Source: Actinoplanes xinjiangensis
GTDB lineage: Bacteria > Actinomycetota > Actinomycetes > Mycobacteriales > Micromonosporaceae
Direction of reading: 5' to 3'
Assembly: GCF_003148685.1 (NCBI RefSeq)
Contig: NZ_QGGR01000008.1
Location: 301,110-365,109 of the forward strand
DNA length: 64,000 nucleotides
The notes below the pieces were generated by a model. That model ran no database searches and was not told the DNA's origin. It saw only the letters and a list, made by a program, of their open reading frames with translations. The position numbers and the translations under genes were made by a program. Below, piece by piece: positions 9,022 to 16,172 of the stretch (the first letter of the stretch is position 1; every line of letters begins with the position of its first letter).

Positions 9022-9101
9022 GGTGTCCCCCTCGGTGCGTCCGCCCGCCTCATCCAGATCCTCCCCGCCCGGCGTGCCCCATCGGCGGCCTCACCGGCGC
9101 A

Positions 9102-10022
9102 TCATCCCCGACGCCGTGCCCGGTGCCAGGCGATCTGCCGGGTCAGGCCCTCCTCCAGGCCGGTCGTCGCGGTCCATCCGAGCAGGCCGGTGGCCCGGTC
9201 GGTGCCGGCCCAGGTGCGGGTCACGTCGCCCGGGGCGCGGTCCTTCGGCACCGTGGGCGGTGGGGTGCCGAGCAGCGTACCGATGAGATCGAGAGCGTCC
9301 CGCAGACGGACGGTGACCGGGTGGCCGACGTTGAGGACCGTTCCCGGCGGCAGCGGCGTCCGCGCCGCACGGACGGTCGCGTCGACCACGTCGCCGACGA
9401 ACGTGAAGGAACGGCTCTGACCGCCGTCGCCGTAGAGCGGCGCGGGCGTGCCGTCGAGGGCCGCCTCGATGAACCGGTGAAAGGCCATGTCCGGGCGCTG
9501 CCGCGGCCCGTAGACCGAGAAATACCGCAGGACGACGACGGGGAGACCATCGGCGGCGGCTCGCTGTGCGAGCGCCTCGGCGTCCGATTTCGATCGCGCG
9601 TACGGGCTACGCGGGTCGATCCGGTCGTCCTCCGTGCACGGCCGGCCGGCATCGCCGTAGACCGACGAACTGGACGCCAGCACGAAACGGGGCCGCCGGG
9701 CCGCACACGCGTCGAGCAGGCGTGCCGTGGCTGTGACGTTGTCCCGGTGCGCGTCCGGGGCACCGGCCCCGAAGGACGTGCGCACGCCGGGGCGCCCCGC
9801 GAGATGCAGCACGACGTCGGCGTCGGCCAGTGGTGCCAGGTCGCCGGTGACGAGATCACACTCGGTCACCGGAATGCCGGCGCGGGCCAGCTCGGCGATG
9901 TTGGCCGGGGAGGCGCCGCGCGACCGTGCGTCGACCGCCAGCACATCGTGTCCGGCGACGGCCAGCGCCCCGGCGAGGTGGCTGCCGATGAACCCCGCCG
10001 CCCCCGTGACCACTACCCGCAC
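9102..10022 (-). CDS. NAD-dependent nucleotide-sugar epimerase/dehydratase
   Basis: The 306-residue extended SDR enzyme has the NAD-binding motif TGAAGFIGSH at residues 6-15, a serine-rich active-site strand (VLASSSSVYG) and the catalytic Y-x3-K pair in SPYARSK. VLRYFSVYGPRQRPDMAFHRFI and SFTFVGDVVDA are the usual substrate-domain segments of UDP-glucose 4-epimerase and dTDP-glucose dehydratase relatives. It probably makes the activated sugar used by the three glycosyltransferases encoded downstream. Its start is close to the divergent RHIM-motif gene, so the two transcripts must begin in the short space between 10022 and about 10126. Confidence 0.9.
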   Translation of the reverse strand: MRVVVTGAAGFIGSHLAGALAVAGHDVLAVDARSRGASPANIAELARAGIPVTECDLVTGDLAPLADADVVLHLAGRPGVRTSFGAGAPDAHRDNVTATARLLDACAARRPRFVLASSSSVYGDAGRPCTEDDRIDPRSPYARSKSDAEALAQRAAADGLPVVVLRYFSVYGPRQRPDMAFHRFIEAALDGTPAPLYGDGGQSRSFTFVGDVVDATVRAARTPLPPGTVLNVGHPVTVRLRDALDLIGTLLGTPPPTVPKDRAPGDVTRTWAGTDRATGLLGWTATTGLEEGLTRQIAWHRARRRG

Positions 10023-10125
10023 GAACGCACTCTAGTTGCCACCCGAAGTGGCACGGTCCTCCCCTGTCCGCGCCGCTCGTGGAATGCCAGTCTCGATGCG
10101 GGCGGGTGGAGTCTGGGGGTGCCCG

Positions 10126-11409
10126 GTGTTCAGAGACCATCGACAGAGGGATCGCACCGTCTCCGGGACCGACGGCGGTTCCTCCGGCGGTTGGCTGCTG
10201 CGCAGACGCGAGGTGGCCGAGCCGGTCCACCCTCGCGAGCCGGGCCGGGCGACCGGTCTGGGCAGCGCCCTCGCCGCCTGGCGGCAGCGCAACCGGAGGA
10301 TCGCCGACGAGGGTCCGGCCGACGGGGACCCACCGATCTTCGACCTGAAGCACGTGATCGGACAGGACGAGCTGGGCGCGCGCGGACTCGAGGTGGAGAG
10401 CCGGCCGGAACGCGCCTACCGGCGGCAGTGGCCGGGATCGGCGCGTGCCGACGAGGTGCGCCTCGACTATCACGGGGTCGGGACGCTCCAGGTCGCCACG
10501 CACGCACACGACGAGATCAGCACCCGCGGGCTCGGGCTGATGTTCCCGGCGCACACCGTGCACGCCCGCAACTCGGCGGCGGTCGTCGTCGGCGACGGCT
10601 GCGAACTCACCCAGGTCGACCACGTGCACATCCGGCAGGCGGTGATCGCGGACGACGACGCACTGCGGTCACACCGGGTCCACCGGATCCTGGCGAAGGT
10701 GGTACCCGGCTCGGACAACTCCCGGGTGGTGCGTGACCTGCGGGCGACCCTGGCCCGGCTGGTCGAGCCACCCGCCGGGACCGGGCCGGCGCGGGCCGGG
10801 CGGAGGCTGCGCGCCGACTGCACGGCGCGGATCCACGACTGCGAGTCGGTGCAGCTCGGCGACGACACGATGACCCGGCTCGACTCGCACTACGTGGTCG
10901 AGCGGACCGTCATCCCGGCCGGTGCGCTGCTCGCCGACAGTGCCGACCTGGCCGGCCGCTACGTCGACCTGGTCACTGGGACGGACGGCGATCCGGGTGC
11001 GCTCGCCGACTTCCTCTGCGACCTGGTCGGGGCGGCGGACAACGCGGGCGACGACAACGTGCTCGGGTACGCGGACGGACTGCCCCGCCGACCGGCGACC
11101 CTGCTCGGGCTGTTCGGGATGTCCACCGTCGACGACATGACCGGCATCATGATCGGAACCGGCAACGAGCTGCACGCGGAACTCGACCTGACCAGCCCGG
11201 GGATGCGCCTCGACGACGGGCTGTCACAGCGTCTGGATGAGCTCCGGGCCGCGGCTTCCCCCGTACCTCCGGCGCCTTTTCCGGACCCCGCGCCGGCGCC
11301 TTTTCCAGACTCCACCCCGGCGCCTTTTCCAGACCCCGCCCCGGCGCCGCCGCCCGCTCGCCCTGTCGCGTCATCCTTGGATGACGAACTCGATCAGGGA
11401 TGGTGGTGA
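10126..11409 (+). CDS. RHIM-like amyloid-motif protein (predicted signalling partner)
   Basis: A roughly 427-residue soluble protein with no enzymatic domain that I recognise. It contains short segments with the RHIM-like core V/I-x-V/I/L-G-D/T: one at 10579-10640 (VVVGDGCELTQVDHVHI), one at 10849-10900 (VQLGDDTMTRLDSHYVV) and a weaker one at 11143-11185 (IMIGTGNELHAEL). The first two align over about 25 residues and each is followed by a similar V-I run, so this looks like an internal repeat. Such motifs form amyloid-type signalling contacts in animal RIP kinases and in bacterial immune proteins. The C-terminus has a proline-rich repeat and ends in DQGWW. The start is uncertain: GTG 10126 has GGGGG upstream, and ATG 10084, ATG 10096 or TTG 10036 are alternatives. 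It is coupled to the next gene. Confidence 0.65.
   Translation: MFRDHRQRDRTVSGTDGGSSGGWLLRRREVAEPVHPREPGRATGLGSALAAWRQRNRRIADEGPADGDPPIFDLKHVIGQDELGARGLEVESRPERAYRRQWPGSARADEVRLDYHGVGTLQVATHAHDEISTRGLGLMFPAHTVHARNSAAVVVGDGCELTQVDHVHIRQAVIADDDALRSHRVHRILAKVVPGSDNSRVVRDLRATLARLVEPPAGTGPARAGRRLRADCTARIHDCESVQLGDDTMTRLDSHYVVERTVIPAGALLADSADLAGRYVDLVTGTDGDPGALADFLCDLVGAADNAGDDNVLGYADGLPRRPATLLGLFGMSTVDDMTGIMIGTGNELHAELDLTSPGMRLDDGLSQRLDELRAAASPVPPAPFPDPAPAPFPDSTPAPFPDPAPAPPPARPVASSLDDELDQGWW
11269..11340 (+). repeat. 24-bp in-frame tandem repeat, three units
   Basis: Three 24-bp units, each starting CCGGCGCCTTTTCC, encode PAPFPDPA-type octapeptides near the C-terminus of the RHIM-motif protein. 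The units differ at a few bases only. Confidence 0.9.
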
Positions 11410-11738
11410 CGGCAGTGAAGTTGTGGCTGACCGCGGGTGGGTTCGCGGTGGCGTTCGTGCTCGCCGGCGTCTTCTTCCGGACCCGGGACTCACTCAGCGA
11501 CGCCGACCAGTACGCGAGCATCGGCAGTTTCCTGCTGGCACTGATCACCCTCGGGATGACGGCGGTCCTGGCCGTGCGCCGGCGCGCCCCGGAGGACACT
11601 CCACCGGCCACCGGCAGCCGGATCACCGTCAAGAACTTCCAGAGCAGCGGCAACGTGCAGATCGGCGACGGCACGAGCGCCACGATGACCAACCACTACT
11701 ACACGACGCCACCGCCGCCACCGGACCGTGAGGACTGA
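11406..11738 (+). CDS. Small two-helix membrane protein with C-terminal RHIM-like motif
   Basis: The roughly 110-residue product has two hydrophobic helices (about residues 3-24 and 40-60), a short basic loop (VRRRAPED), and a cytosolic tail. In the tail, at 11652-11704, is SSGNVQIGDGTSATMTNHYY, a good match to the RHIM-type core V-Q-I-G-D-G. It resembles the second motif copy in the upstream protein, also at DNA level (GTGCAG and TCGGCGACG in both). The final residues are PPPPPDRED. The start GTG 11406 gives a 4-bp GTGA overlap with the upstream stop and has AGGGA five bases before it; ATG 11400 is possible. A membrane-acting effector triggered by amyloid contact with its partner is an inference. 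Confidence 0.7.
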   Translation: MTAVKLWLTAGGFAVAFVLAGVFFRTRDSLSDADQYASIGSFLLALITLGMTAVLAVRRRAPEDTPPATGSRITVKNFQSSGNVQIGDGTSATMTNHYYTTPPPPPDRED

Positions 11739-11741
11739 CGT

Positions 11742-11969
11742 CTACGGATGCCGGTTGCGGGGATGGTTCTTCGCGGCGCGCTCGTTGCCGTGCCGGTAGT
11801 TGCCGGTCAGGCGGGCCATCAGCTCCTGCGGATCCTCGTTGTCGACATCGGCCAGGAAACGGGCCGCCTTGGCGCCGCGCAGCACCCCGGCCGGGCGGCC
11901 GTGATGCAGCATCTCGACGTCGCCGTTCTTGCGTATCCGGTAGGTGAATCCCTCGGGAGCATTCGTCAC
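11742..11969 (-). CDS. Small conserved actinobacterial protein of unknown function
   Basis: A 75-residue soluble protein: VTNAPEGFTYRIRKNGDVEMLHHGRPAGVLRGAK and so on, then ARFLADVDNEDPQELMARLTGNYRHGNERAAKNHPRN. The segment RIRKNGDVEMLHHGR followed by an ELMARLTGNYRHGNER helix recurs, from memory, in small proteins of many actinomycetes; no function is known to me. A longer reading of this frame runs through the upstream tandem repeats and the alcohol dehydrogenase and is not credible, so GTG 11969, at the border of the repeat array, is chosen. It is convergent with the RHIM-motif pair, with 3 bp between stops. Confidence 0.7.
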   Translation of the reverse strand: MTNAPEGFTYRIRKNGDVEMLHHGRPAGVLRGAKAARFLADVDNEDPQELMARLTGNYRHGNERAAKNHPRNRHP

Positions 11970-11970
11970 C

Positions 11971-12150
11971 GGCGGATCGTCGCCCACCCGCCGCCGCCGG
12001 CACCAGCGAATTAGCGGCCGGCCCGCCCCGGGTTCGTCGCCGGCGGATCGTCGCCGACCCGCCGCTGCCGGCACCAGCGAATCAGCGGCCGGCCCGCCCC
12101 GGGTTCGTCGCCGGCGGATCGTCGCCGACCCGCCGCTGCCGGCTCCGGCG
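11971..12150. repeat. 71-bp tandem repeat, about 2.5 units
   Basis: Copies beginning GGCGGATCGTCGCC start at 11971, 12042 and 12113 (period 71). The first two are nearly identical; the third is truncated after about 35 bp. The array fills the divergent intergenic space between the small conserved gene and the alcohol dehydrogenase. The period is not a multiple of three, which fits a non-coding location. Confidence 0.9.
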
Positions 12151-12194
12151 AGGAACCGGCATGCGGCGTCGATGACGGCTGAGAGGATGTGCCG

Positions 12195-13238
12195 ATGCGT
12201 GCCGTGGTGTTCGATGCGATCGAGGGTCAGCCCGAGGTGCGGGAGGTGCCTGAGCCGTCCGCGCCGCCGGGCGGGGTGGTGGTCCGGGTGATGGCGACCG
12301 GGATGTGCCGCAGCGACTGGCACGCGTGGGCGGGCCACGACGAGATCACGCTGCCGCACGTGCCGGGCCACGAACTGGCCGGCGTGGTCGCGTCGCTCGG
12401 TGCCGGCGTCGAGCGCTGGGCGGTCGGCGACCGGGTGACTGTGCCGTTCGTGTGCGGGTGCGGCCGGTGCGACTGGTGCCGGACCGGACAGGCGCAGGTC
12501 TGCCCCGAGCAGCAGCAGCCCGGGTTCACCCACTGGGGGTCGTTCGCCGAGTACGTGCCCCTGCACGCCGCCGACACCAACCTGGTGGCGATCCCCGACC
12601 CGGTCGGGTTCGAGGCCGCGGCCGGGCTCGGGTGCCGGTTCGCCACGGCGTACCGGGCACTCGCCGGCCGGGCGAAGGTCACCGAGGGGGAATGGGTGAC
12701 CGTCATCGGCGCCGGCGGGGTGGGGCTCAGCGCGGTGATGATCGCCCGTGCCCTCGGCGGCCGGGTCATCGCCGTCGACCGCAACCCGGCGGCCCTGGCC
12801 GTCGCCGCCACCCTCGGTGCCGAGCACACCCTGCTCACCACGGCCGTTCCCGACGTGCCGGCCGCGGTGGCGGACCTCGCCGGCGGCGGCAGTCACGTCA
12901 CCGTCGACGCGGTCGGCAGTGCGCAGACGTGCGCCGATGCGATCCTCAGTCTCCGCCGGCGGGGCAGGCACGTGCAGGTGGGGCTGCTGCCGCCGGTCGA
13001 CGGGCACCCTCGCGTACCGATGGCCCGGGTGATCGGGTGGGAGATCGACGTGCTCGGCAGTCACGGCATGGCGGCCGTCGACTATCCGGAGGTGATGGCG
13101 CTCATCGCGGCGGGCCGGCTGGAGCCGCAGCGGCTGATCGAGCGGACCATCGGGCTGTCCGCCGCGGCGGAACTGCTACCCGTCTTCGACCGGGCCACCG
13201 TCGCCGGGATGACGATGATCGACCCGCGCCTGGCCTGA
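12195..13238 (+). CDS. Zinc-dependent medium-chain alcohol dehydrogenase
   Basis: A 347-residue NAD(P)-dependent oxidoreductase. The catalytic zinc ligands are visible in GMCRSDWHAW (Cys near residue 36) and GHELAG (His/Glu, about residues 57-58). The structural zinc loop is CGCGRCDWCRTGQAQVC at about residues 87-103. The cofactor loop is VIGAGGVGLSAV (about residues 173-184), with D after RVIAV favouring NAD. Substrate cannot be told. ATG 12195 is chosen because GAGAGGA lies 7 bases upstream; a GTG at 12189 would be too close to that site. The 71-bp repeats lie immediately upstream, in its promoter region. Confidence 0.92.
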   Translation: MRAVVFDAIEGQPEVREVPEPSAPPGGVVVRVMATGMCRSDWHAWAGHDEITLPHVPGHELAGVVASLGAGVERWAVGDRVTVPFVCGCGRCDWCRTGQAQVCPEQQQPGFTHWGSFAEYVPLHAADTNLVAIPDPVGFEAAAGLGCRFATAYRALAGRAKVTEGEWVTVIGAGGVGLSAVMIARALGGRVIAVDRNPAALAVAATLGAEHTLLTTAVPDVPAAVADLAGGGSHVTVDAVGSAQTCADAILSLRRRGRHVQVGLLPPVDGHPRVPMARVIGWEIDVLGSHGMAAVDYPEVMALIAAGRLEPQRLIERTIGLSAAAELLPVFDRATVAGMTMIDPRLA

Positions 13239-13267
13239 GGCCCGCCGCTGTCTTCGATGGCCGTGCC

Positions 13268-14056
13268 CTACTTGAAGGCCACGCCTCCGTACATGTAGAC
13301 GGCTGCGTCGTCGACGCCCTTGTCGGCGTCGACCGGCTTCCAGCGGTGCACCGGGACGACGCCCGGCTCCACCAGGTCGAAGCCGCTGAACAGCGCCTCC
13401 ACCCCCACGCGGGTACGGGCGATGACCGGCACACCGTTCTGGTTGTACGTCCGGACCGTGCCCGCACCCGCCGGGTCGTTCTCGACCGTCACCGCGGACA
13501 GCGCCAGCGCGCTCCCCGCCGCCAGCGGAGCCATCAGCCGGCCGATGATGTCGCGTGCCGGGTCGTCCTCGATCACGTGCTGGAGCACCGCGATCAGGGT
13601 GAGGGCGACCGGCCGGGAGAGGTCGAAACCCTTCGCCACGGCGTCCGCCTCCAGGATCGTCTCCGGCTGCCGCAGGTCGGCGTCCAGATATGAGACCGCG
13701 CCGGTGCCGACCGGGGTGAGCAGAGCACGGGCGTGGGTCAGCACGAGCGGGTCGTTGTCGACGTAGACGACCGTCGCCTCCGGGGCGATCCGCTGGACGA
13801 CCTCGTGCAGGTTCGGCGAGGTGGGCAGGCCGGTGCCGATGTCGAGGAACTGCCGGACCCCGCGGTCGGCCAGGAACCCGGCCGCCTTCGCCATGAACCT
13901 GCGGTTGGCCCGCATCGAGATCGGCAGCCCCGGGGTGTGCTTCAACATCTGTTCGGCGGCCTGCCGGTCCGATTCGAAGTTGTCCTTGCCCCCGAGCAGG
14001 TAGTCGTAGATCCGCGCGGAGTGCGGGCGGTCGGTCTGCAGATCGCCGGACGACAT
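13268..14056 (-). CDS. DUF574 (SAV2177-type) SAM-dependent methyltransferase
   Basis: The 262-residue protein matches the actinomycete-specific DUF574 family: RPHSARIYDYLLGGKDNFESDRQAA near the N-terminus, then RRFMAKAAGFLADRGVRQFLDIGTGLPTSPNLHEVVQ with the SAM-binding DIGTGLPT loop. YVDNDPLVLTHARALL follows, where the acidic residue binds the ribose. These proteins are widespread in Streptomyces and relatives in many copies; their substrates are largely unknown. ATG 14056 gives the usual family start. It is convergent with the alcohol dehydrogenase, with about 30 bp between the stops, and divergent from the amine oxidase. Confidence 0.92.
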   Translation of the reverse strand: MSSGDLQTDRPHSARIYDYLLGGKDNFESDRQAAEQMLKHTPGLPISMRANRRFMAKAAGFLADRGVRQFLDIGTGLPTSPNLHEVVQRIAPEATVVYVDNDPLVLTHARALLTPVGTGAVSYLDADLRQPETILEADAVAKGFDLSRPVALTLIAVLQHVIEDDPARDIIGRLMAPLAAGSALALSAVTVENDPAGAGTVRTYNQNGVPVIARTRVGVEALFSGFDLVEPGVVPVHRWKPVDADKGVDDAAVYMYGGVAFK

Positions 14057-14231
14057 TGAAGCTCCTCGAAAACGTTCAGCGGGGCTTCAACTTGACATAC
14101 CGGGCATGTTTCGCGCTACCCCGCCCCCGCCGACCCCCCTCTCCCTCTTCGGCCTTCCCGGCGCCCACCTGGTTACCAATCCGCAATGTTCGATAGATGC
14201 CGGTGTTACTCATCGACGCGAGGCTCAGGCG

Positions 14232-15809
14232 ATGAGTAACGGGGAACTCACACGGCGTACCTTCCTCACTTCGGTGGGTGTCACCGGCGGCGCCGGCGCC
14301 CTCTTCGCCACAATGGGAGCGCTCGGGCACGCGCCGGTGCGCGTCGCGACACCCGACTTCCAGGCACCACAGCGGGCCGACTTCCACCTGACCGGCCGTT
14401 CCACCCGCAGGATCGTCATCCTGGGCGGCGGCATCGCCGGGCTCACCGCGGCCTACGAACTGGGCAAAGCCGGCTACGACTGCACGGTCCTCGAAGCCCG
14501 CGACGTGAGCGGCGGCCGCAACCTCACGATCCGCGGCGGGCGGGTGGAGAAGGACCTCGACGGCCACACCCAGCGGGCCGACTTCTCCTCCGGCACCTAT
14601 CTCAACGCCGGCCCGGCCCGGATCGCACAGTGGATGGTCACCCTCGACTACTGCCGCGAACTCGGCGTGCCGATCCAGCCTTTCGTCAACGCCAACGCCG
14701 ACACGCTGATCTACCAGCAGGCGGCCGGGGCACCGGTCCGATTCCGGACCGCCAAAGCGGACCTCTACGGGTACGTGTCCGAGCTGCTCGCCAAAGCCAC
14801 CGATCAGGGCGCGCTCGACACCGTCCTGACCGCTGAGGACAAGGCGCGGCTGCTGTCCTTCCTGGAGGACTTCGGTGACATCGGGCCCGAACACGACTAC
14901 GCCGGTTCCCCGCGACGGGGCTTCGCGTCGTACCCCGGCGCCGGTGAGGACCGCGGGTCCCCGCTGCCCGGACCGCCGTCGCTGTCGGACGTGTTCGCCA
15001 GCGAGGTCGGGCGCTATCTCAGCTTCGAGTTCGGCTACGACCAGGCGATGATGATGTTCCAGCCGGTCGGCGGCATGGACCGGATCGCCGCCGCCCTCAC
15101 CGCCCGGGTCGGCCGGCAGCGGGTGCGGCTCGGCGCCCAGGTCCTGAAGGTCACCGGTGGCCCCTCCGACGTGACCGTCACCTACCGGCAGGGCGGCCGG
15201 GAGCAGACGATCACCGCGGACTTCTGCATCGCCACCCTGCCGCCCCACCTGATGGCCCGCATCCCGCACAACCTGGGCACGAACATCACCGCCGCACTCG
15301 CTGCCTTCTTCCCGTTCGCCGCCGGCAAGATCGGCCTGGAGTACCGCAGCCGCTGGTGGGAGAACGACGAGCGCATCTACGGCGGCAGCACCCAGACCGA
15401 TCTGGACATCGGCCAGATCTGGTATCCGTCGCACGACTTCCACGCCCCGCGCGGCCTGCTGGTCGGCTACTACCACTTCGCCGACGCGGCCGAGGCCTAC
15501 GGCGCGCTGCCCCCGCCGGAGCGAACCGCCCGCGCGATCACCCAGGGTGTGAAGATCCACGGCCCGAAATACCGCACCGAACTGGCCAGCGCCTTCTCGA
15601 TGGCCTGGCACCGCACCCCGCACCTGGAGGCCGCCTGGAACTACGCCCCCTGGGACGACCCGGCCGCCTTCCGCCTCCTCCTCCAGCCGGCCGGCCGCGT
15701 CTACTTCGCCGGCGACTGGCTGAGCCAGGCCGTCGCCTGGCAGCACGGCGCGTTCCTCTCCGCCCGAGCCGTCGTCACCGCCCTGCACCAGCGGGTCCTC
15801 AAGTCCTGA
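14232..15809 (+). CDS. Tat-exported flavin monoamine / L-amino acid oxidase family protein
   Basis: The 525-residue FAD-dependent oxidase begins with a twin-arginine signal (TRRTFLTSVGVTGGAGALF, about residues 7-25), so it is probably folded with FAD before export. The dinucleotide motif is IVILGGGIAGLTAAYELGKAGYDCTVLEAR (about residues 59-88), and the C-terminal FAD segment is GRVYFAGDWLSQAVAWQHGAFLSARAVV. Middle segments resemble bacterial tryptophan 2-monooxygenase and L-amino acid oxidases. The likely reaction is oxidative deamination of an amine or amino acid with release of peroxide. ATG 14232 is preferred: GAGG lies 9 bases upstream and it places the RR motif correctly. Confidence 0.88.
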   Translation: MSNGELTRRTFLTSVGVTGGAGALFATMGALGHAPVRVATPDFQAPQRADFHLTGRSTRRIVILGGGIAGLTAAYELGKAGYDCTVLEARDVSGGRNLTIRGGRVEKDLDGHTQRADFSSGTYLNAGPARIAQWMVTLDYCRELGVPIQPFVNANADTLIYQQAAGAPVRFRTAKADLYGYVSELLAKATDQGALDTVLTAEDKARLLSFLEDFGDIGPEHDYAGSPRRGFASYPGAGEDRGSPLPGPPSLSDVFASEVGRYLSFEFGYDQAMMMFQPVGGMDRIAAALTARVGRQRVRLGAQVLKVTGGPSDVTVTYRQGGREQTITADFCIATLPPHLMARIPHNLGTNITAALAAFFPFAAGKIGLEYRSRWWENDERIYGGSTQTDLDIGQIWYPSHDFHAPRGLLVGYYHFADAAEAYGALPPPERTARAITQGVKIHGPKYRTELASAFSMAWHRTPHLEAAWNYAPWDDPAAFRLLLQPAGRVYFAGDWLSQAVAWQHGAFLSARAVVTALHQRVLKS

Positions 15810-15874
15810 AGGCCCGCTCCGGCCGCCCTGACTTCCACGCCCGGACGGTGGACGGCGGCGGCCCACGTCTGGTC

Positions 15875-15965
15875 GACGTTCACTCTCGCCCACCCCTGCC
15901 CGGTCATCGCCGACGTTCACTCTCGCCCACCCCTGCCCGGTCACCGCCGACGTCCGCTCTTCGCC
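15875..15965. repeat. 37-bp tandem repeat, about 2.4 units
   Basis: Units beginning GACGTTCACTCTCGCC start at 15875 and 15912, with a diverged partial third at 15949 (period 37). With the 72-bp array that follows, it occupies most of the 354-bp gap between the amine oxidase and the ABC permease genes; nothing else is seen in that gap. Confidence 0.85.
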
Positions 15966-16029
15966 TGCTCAACCGCTCCCGCCAATGCCCAGCCACCGCC
16001 TACCCCCCATCCGCTCCCACTCCCGCATA

Positions 16030-16172
16030 CGCCCAGTGGACGCCAGTCCGGACACGCCTACGCGCTCCAGGCGGGTGGCCGGGCAGCCGCCGCTACTCCT
16101 TCGCCCAGCGGACGCCAGCCGGACACGCCCACGCGCTCCAGGCGGGTGGCCGGGCAGCCGCCGCTACTCCCT
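16030..16172. repeat. 72-bp tandem duplication reaching the permease stop codon
   Basis: Two copies with period 72: CGCCCAG starts at 16030 and 16102, and both run through TCCAGGCGGGTGGCCGGGCA to GCCGCCGCTACTCC. The second copy ends inside the last codons of the ABC permease, so the sequence that forms its stop codon is repeated downstream. Confidence 0.85.

Noticed and set aside
11970..13064. Extension of the small conserved minus-strand protein through the 71-bp repeats and across the dehydrogenase
   Set aside because: The extra part is antisense to a well-supported zinc-dependent dehydrogenase and consists of repeat translation.
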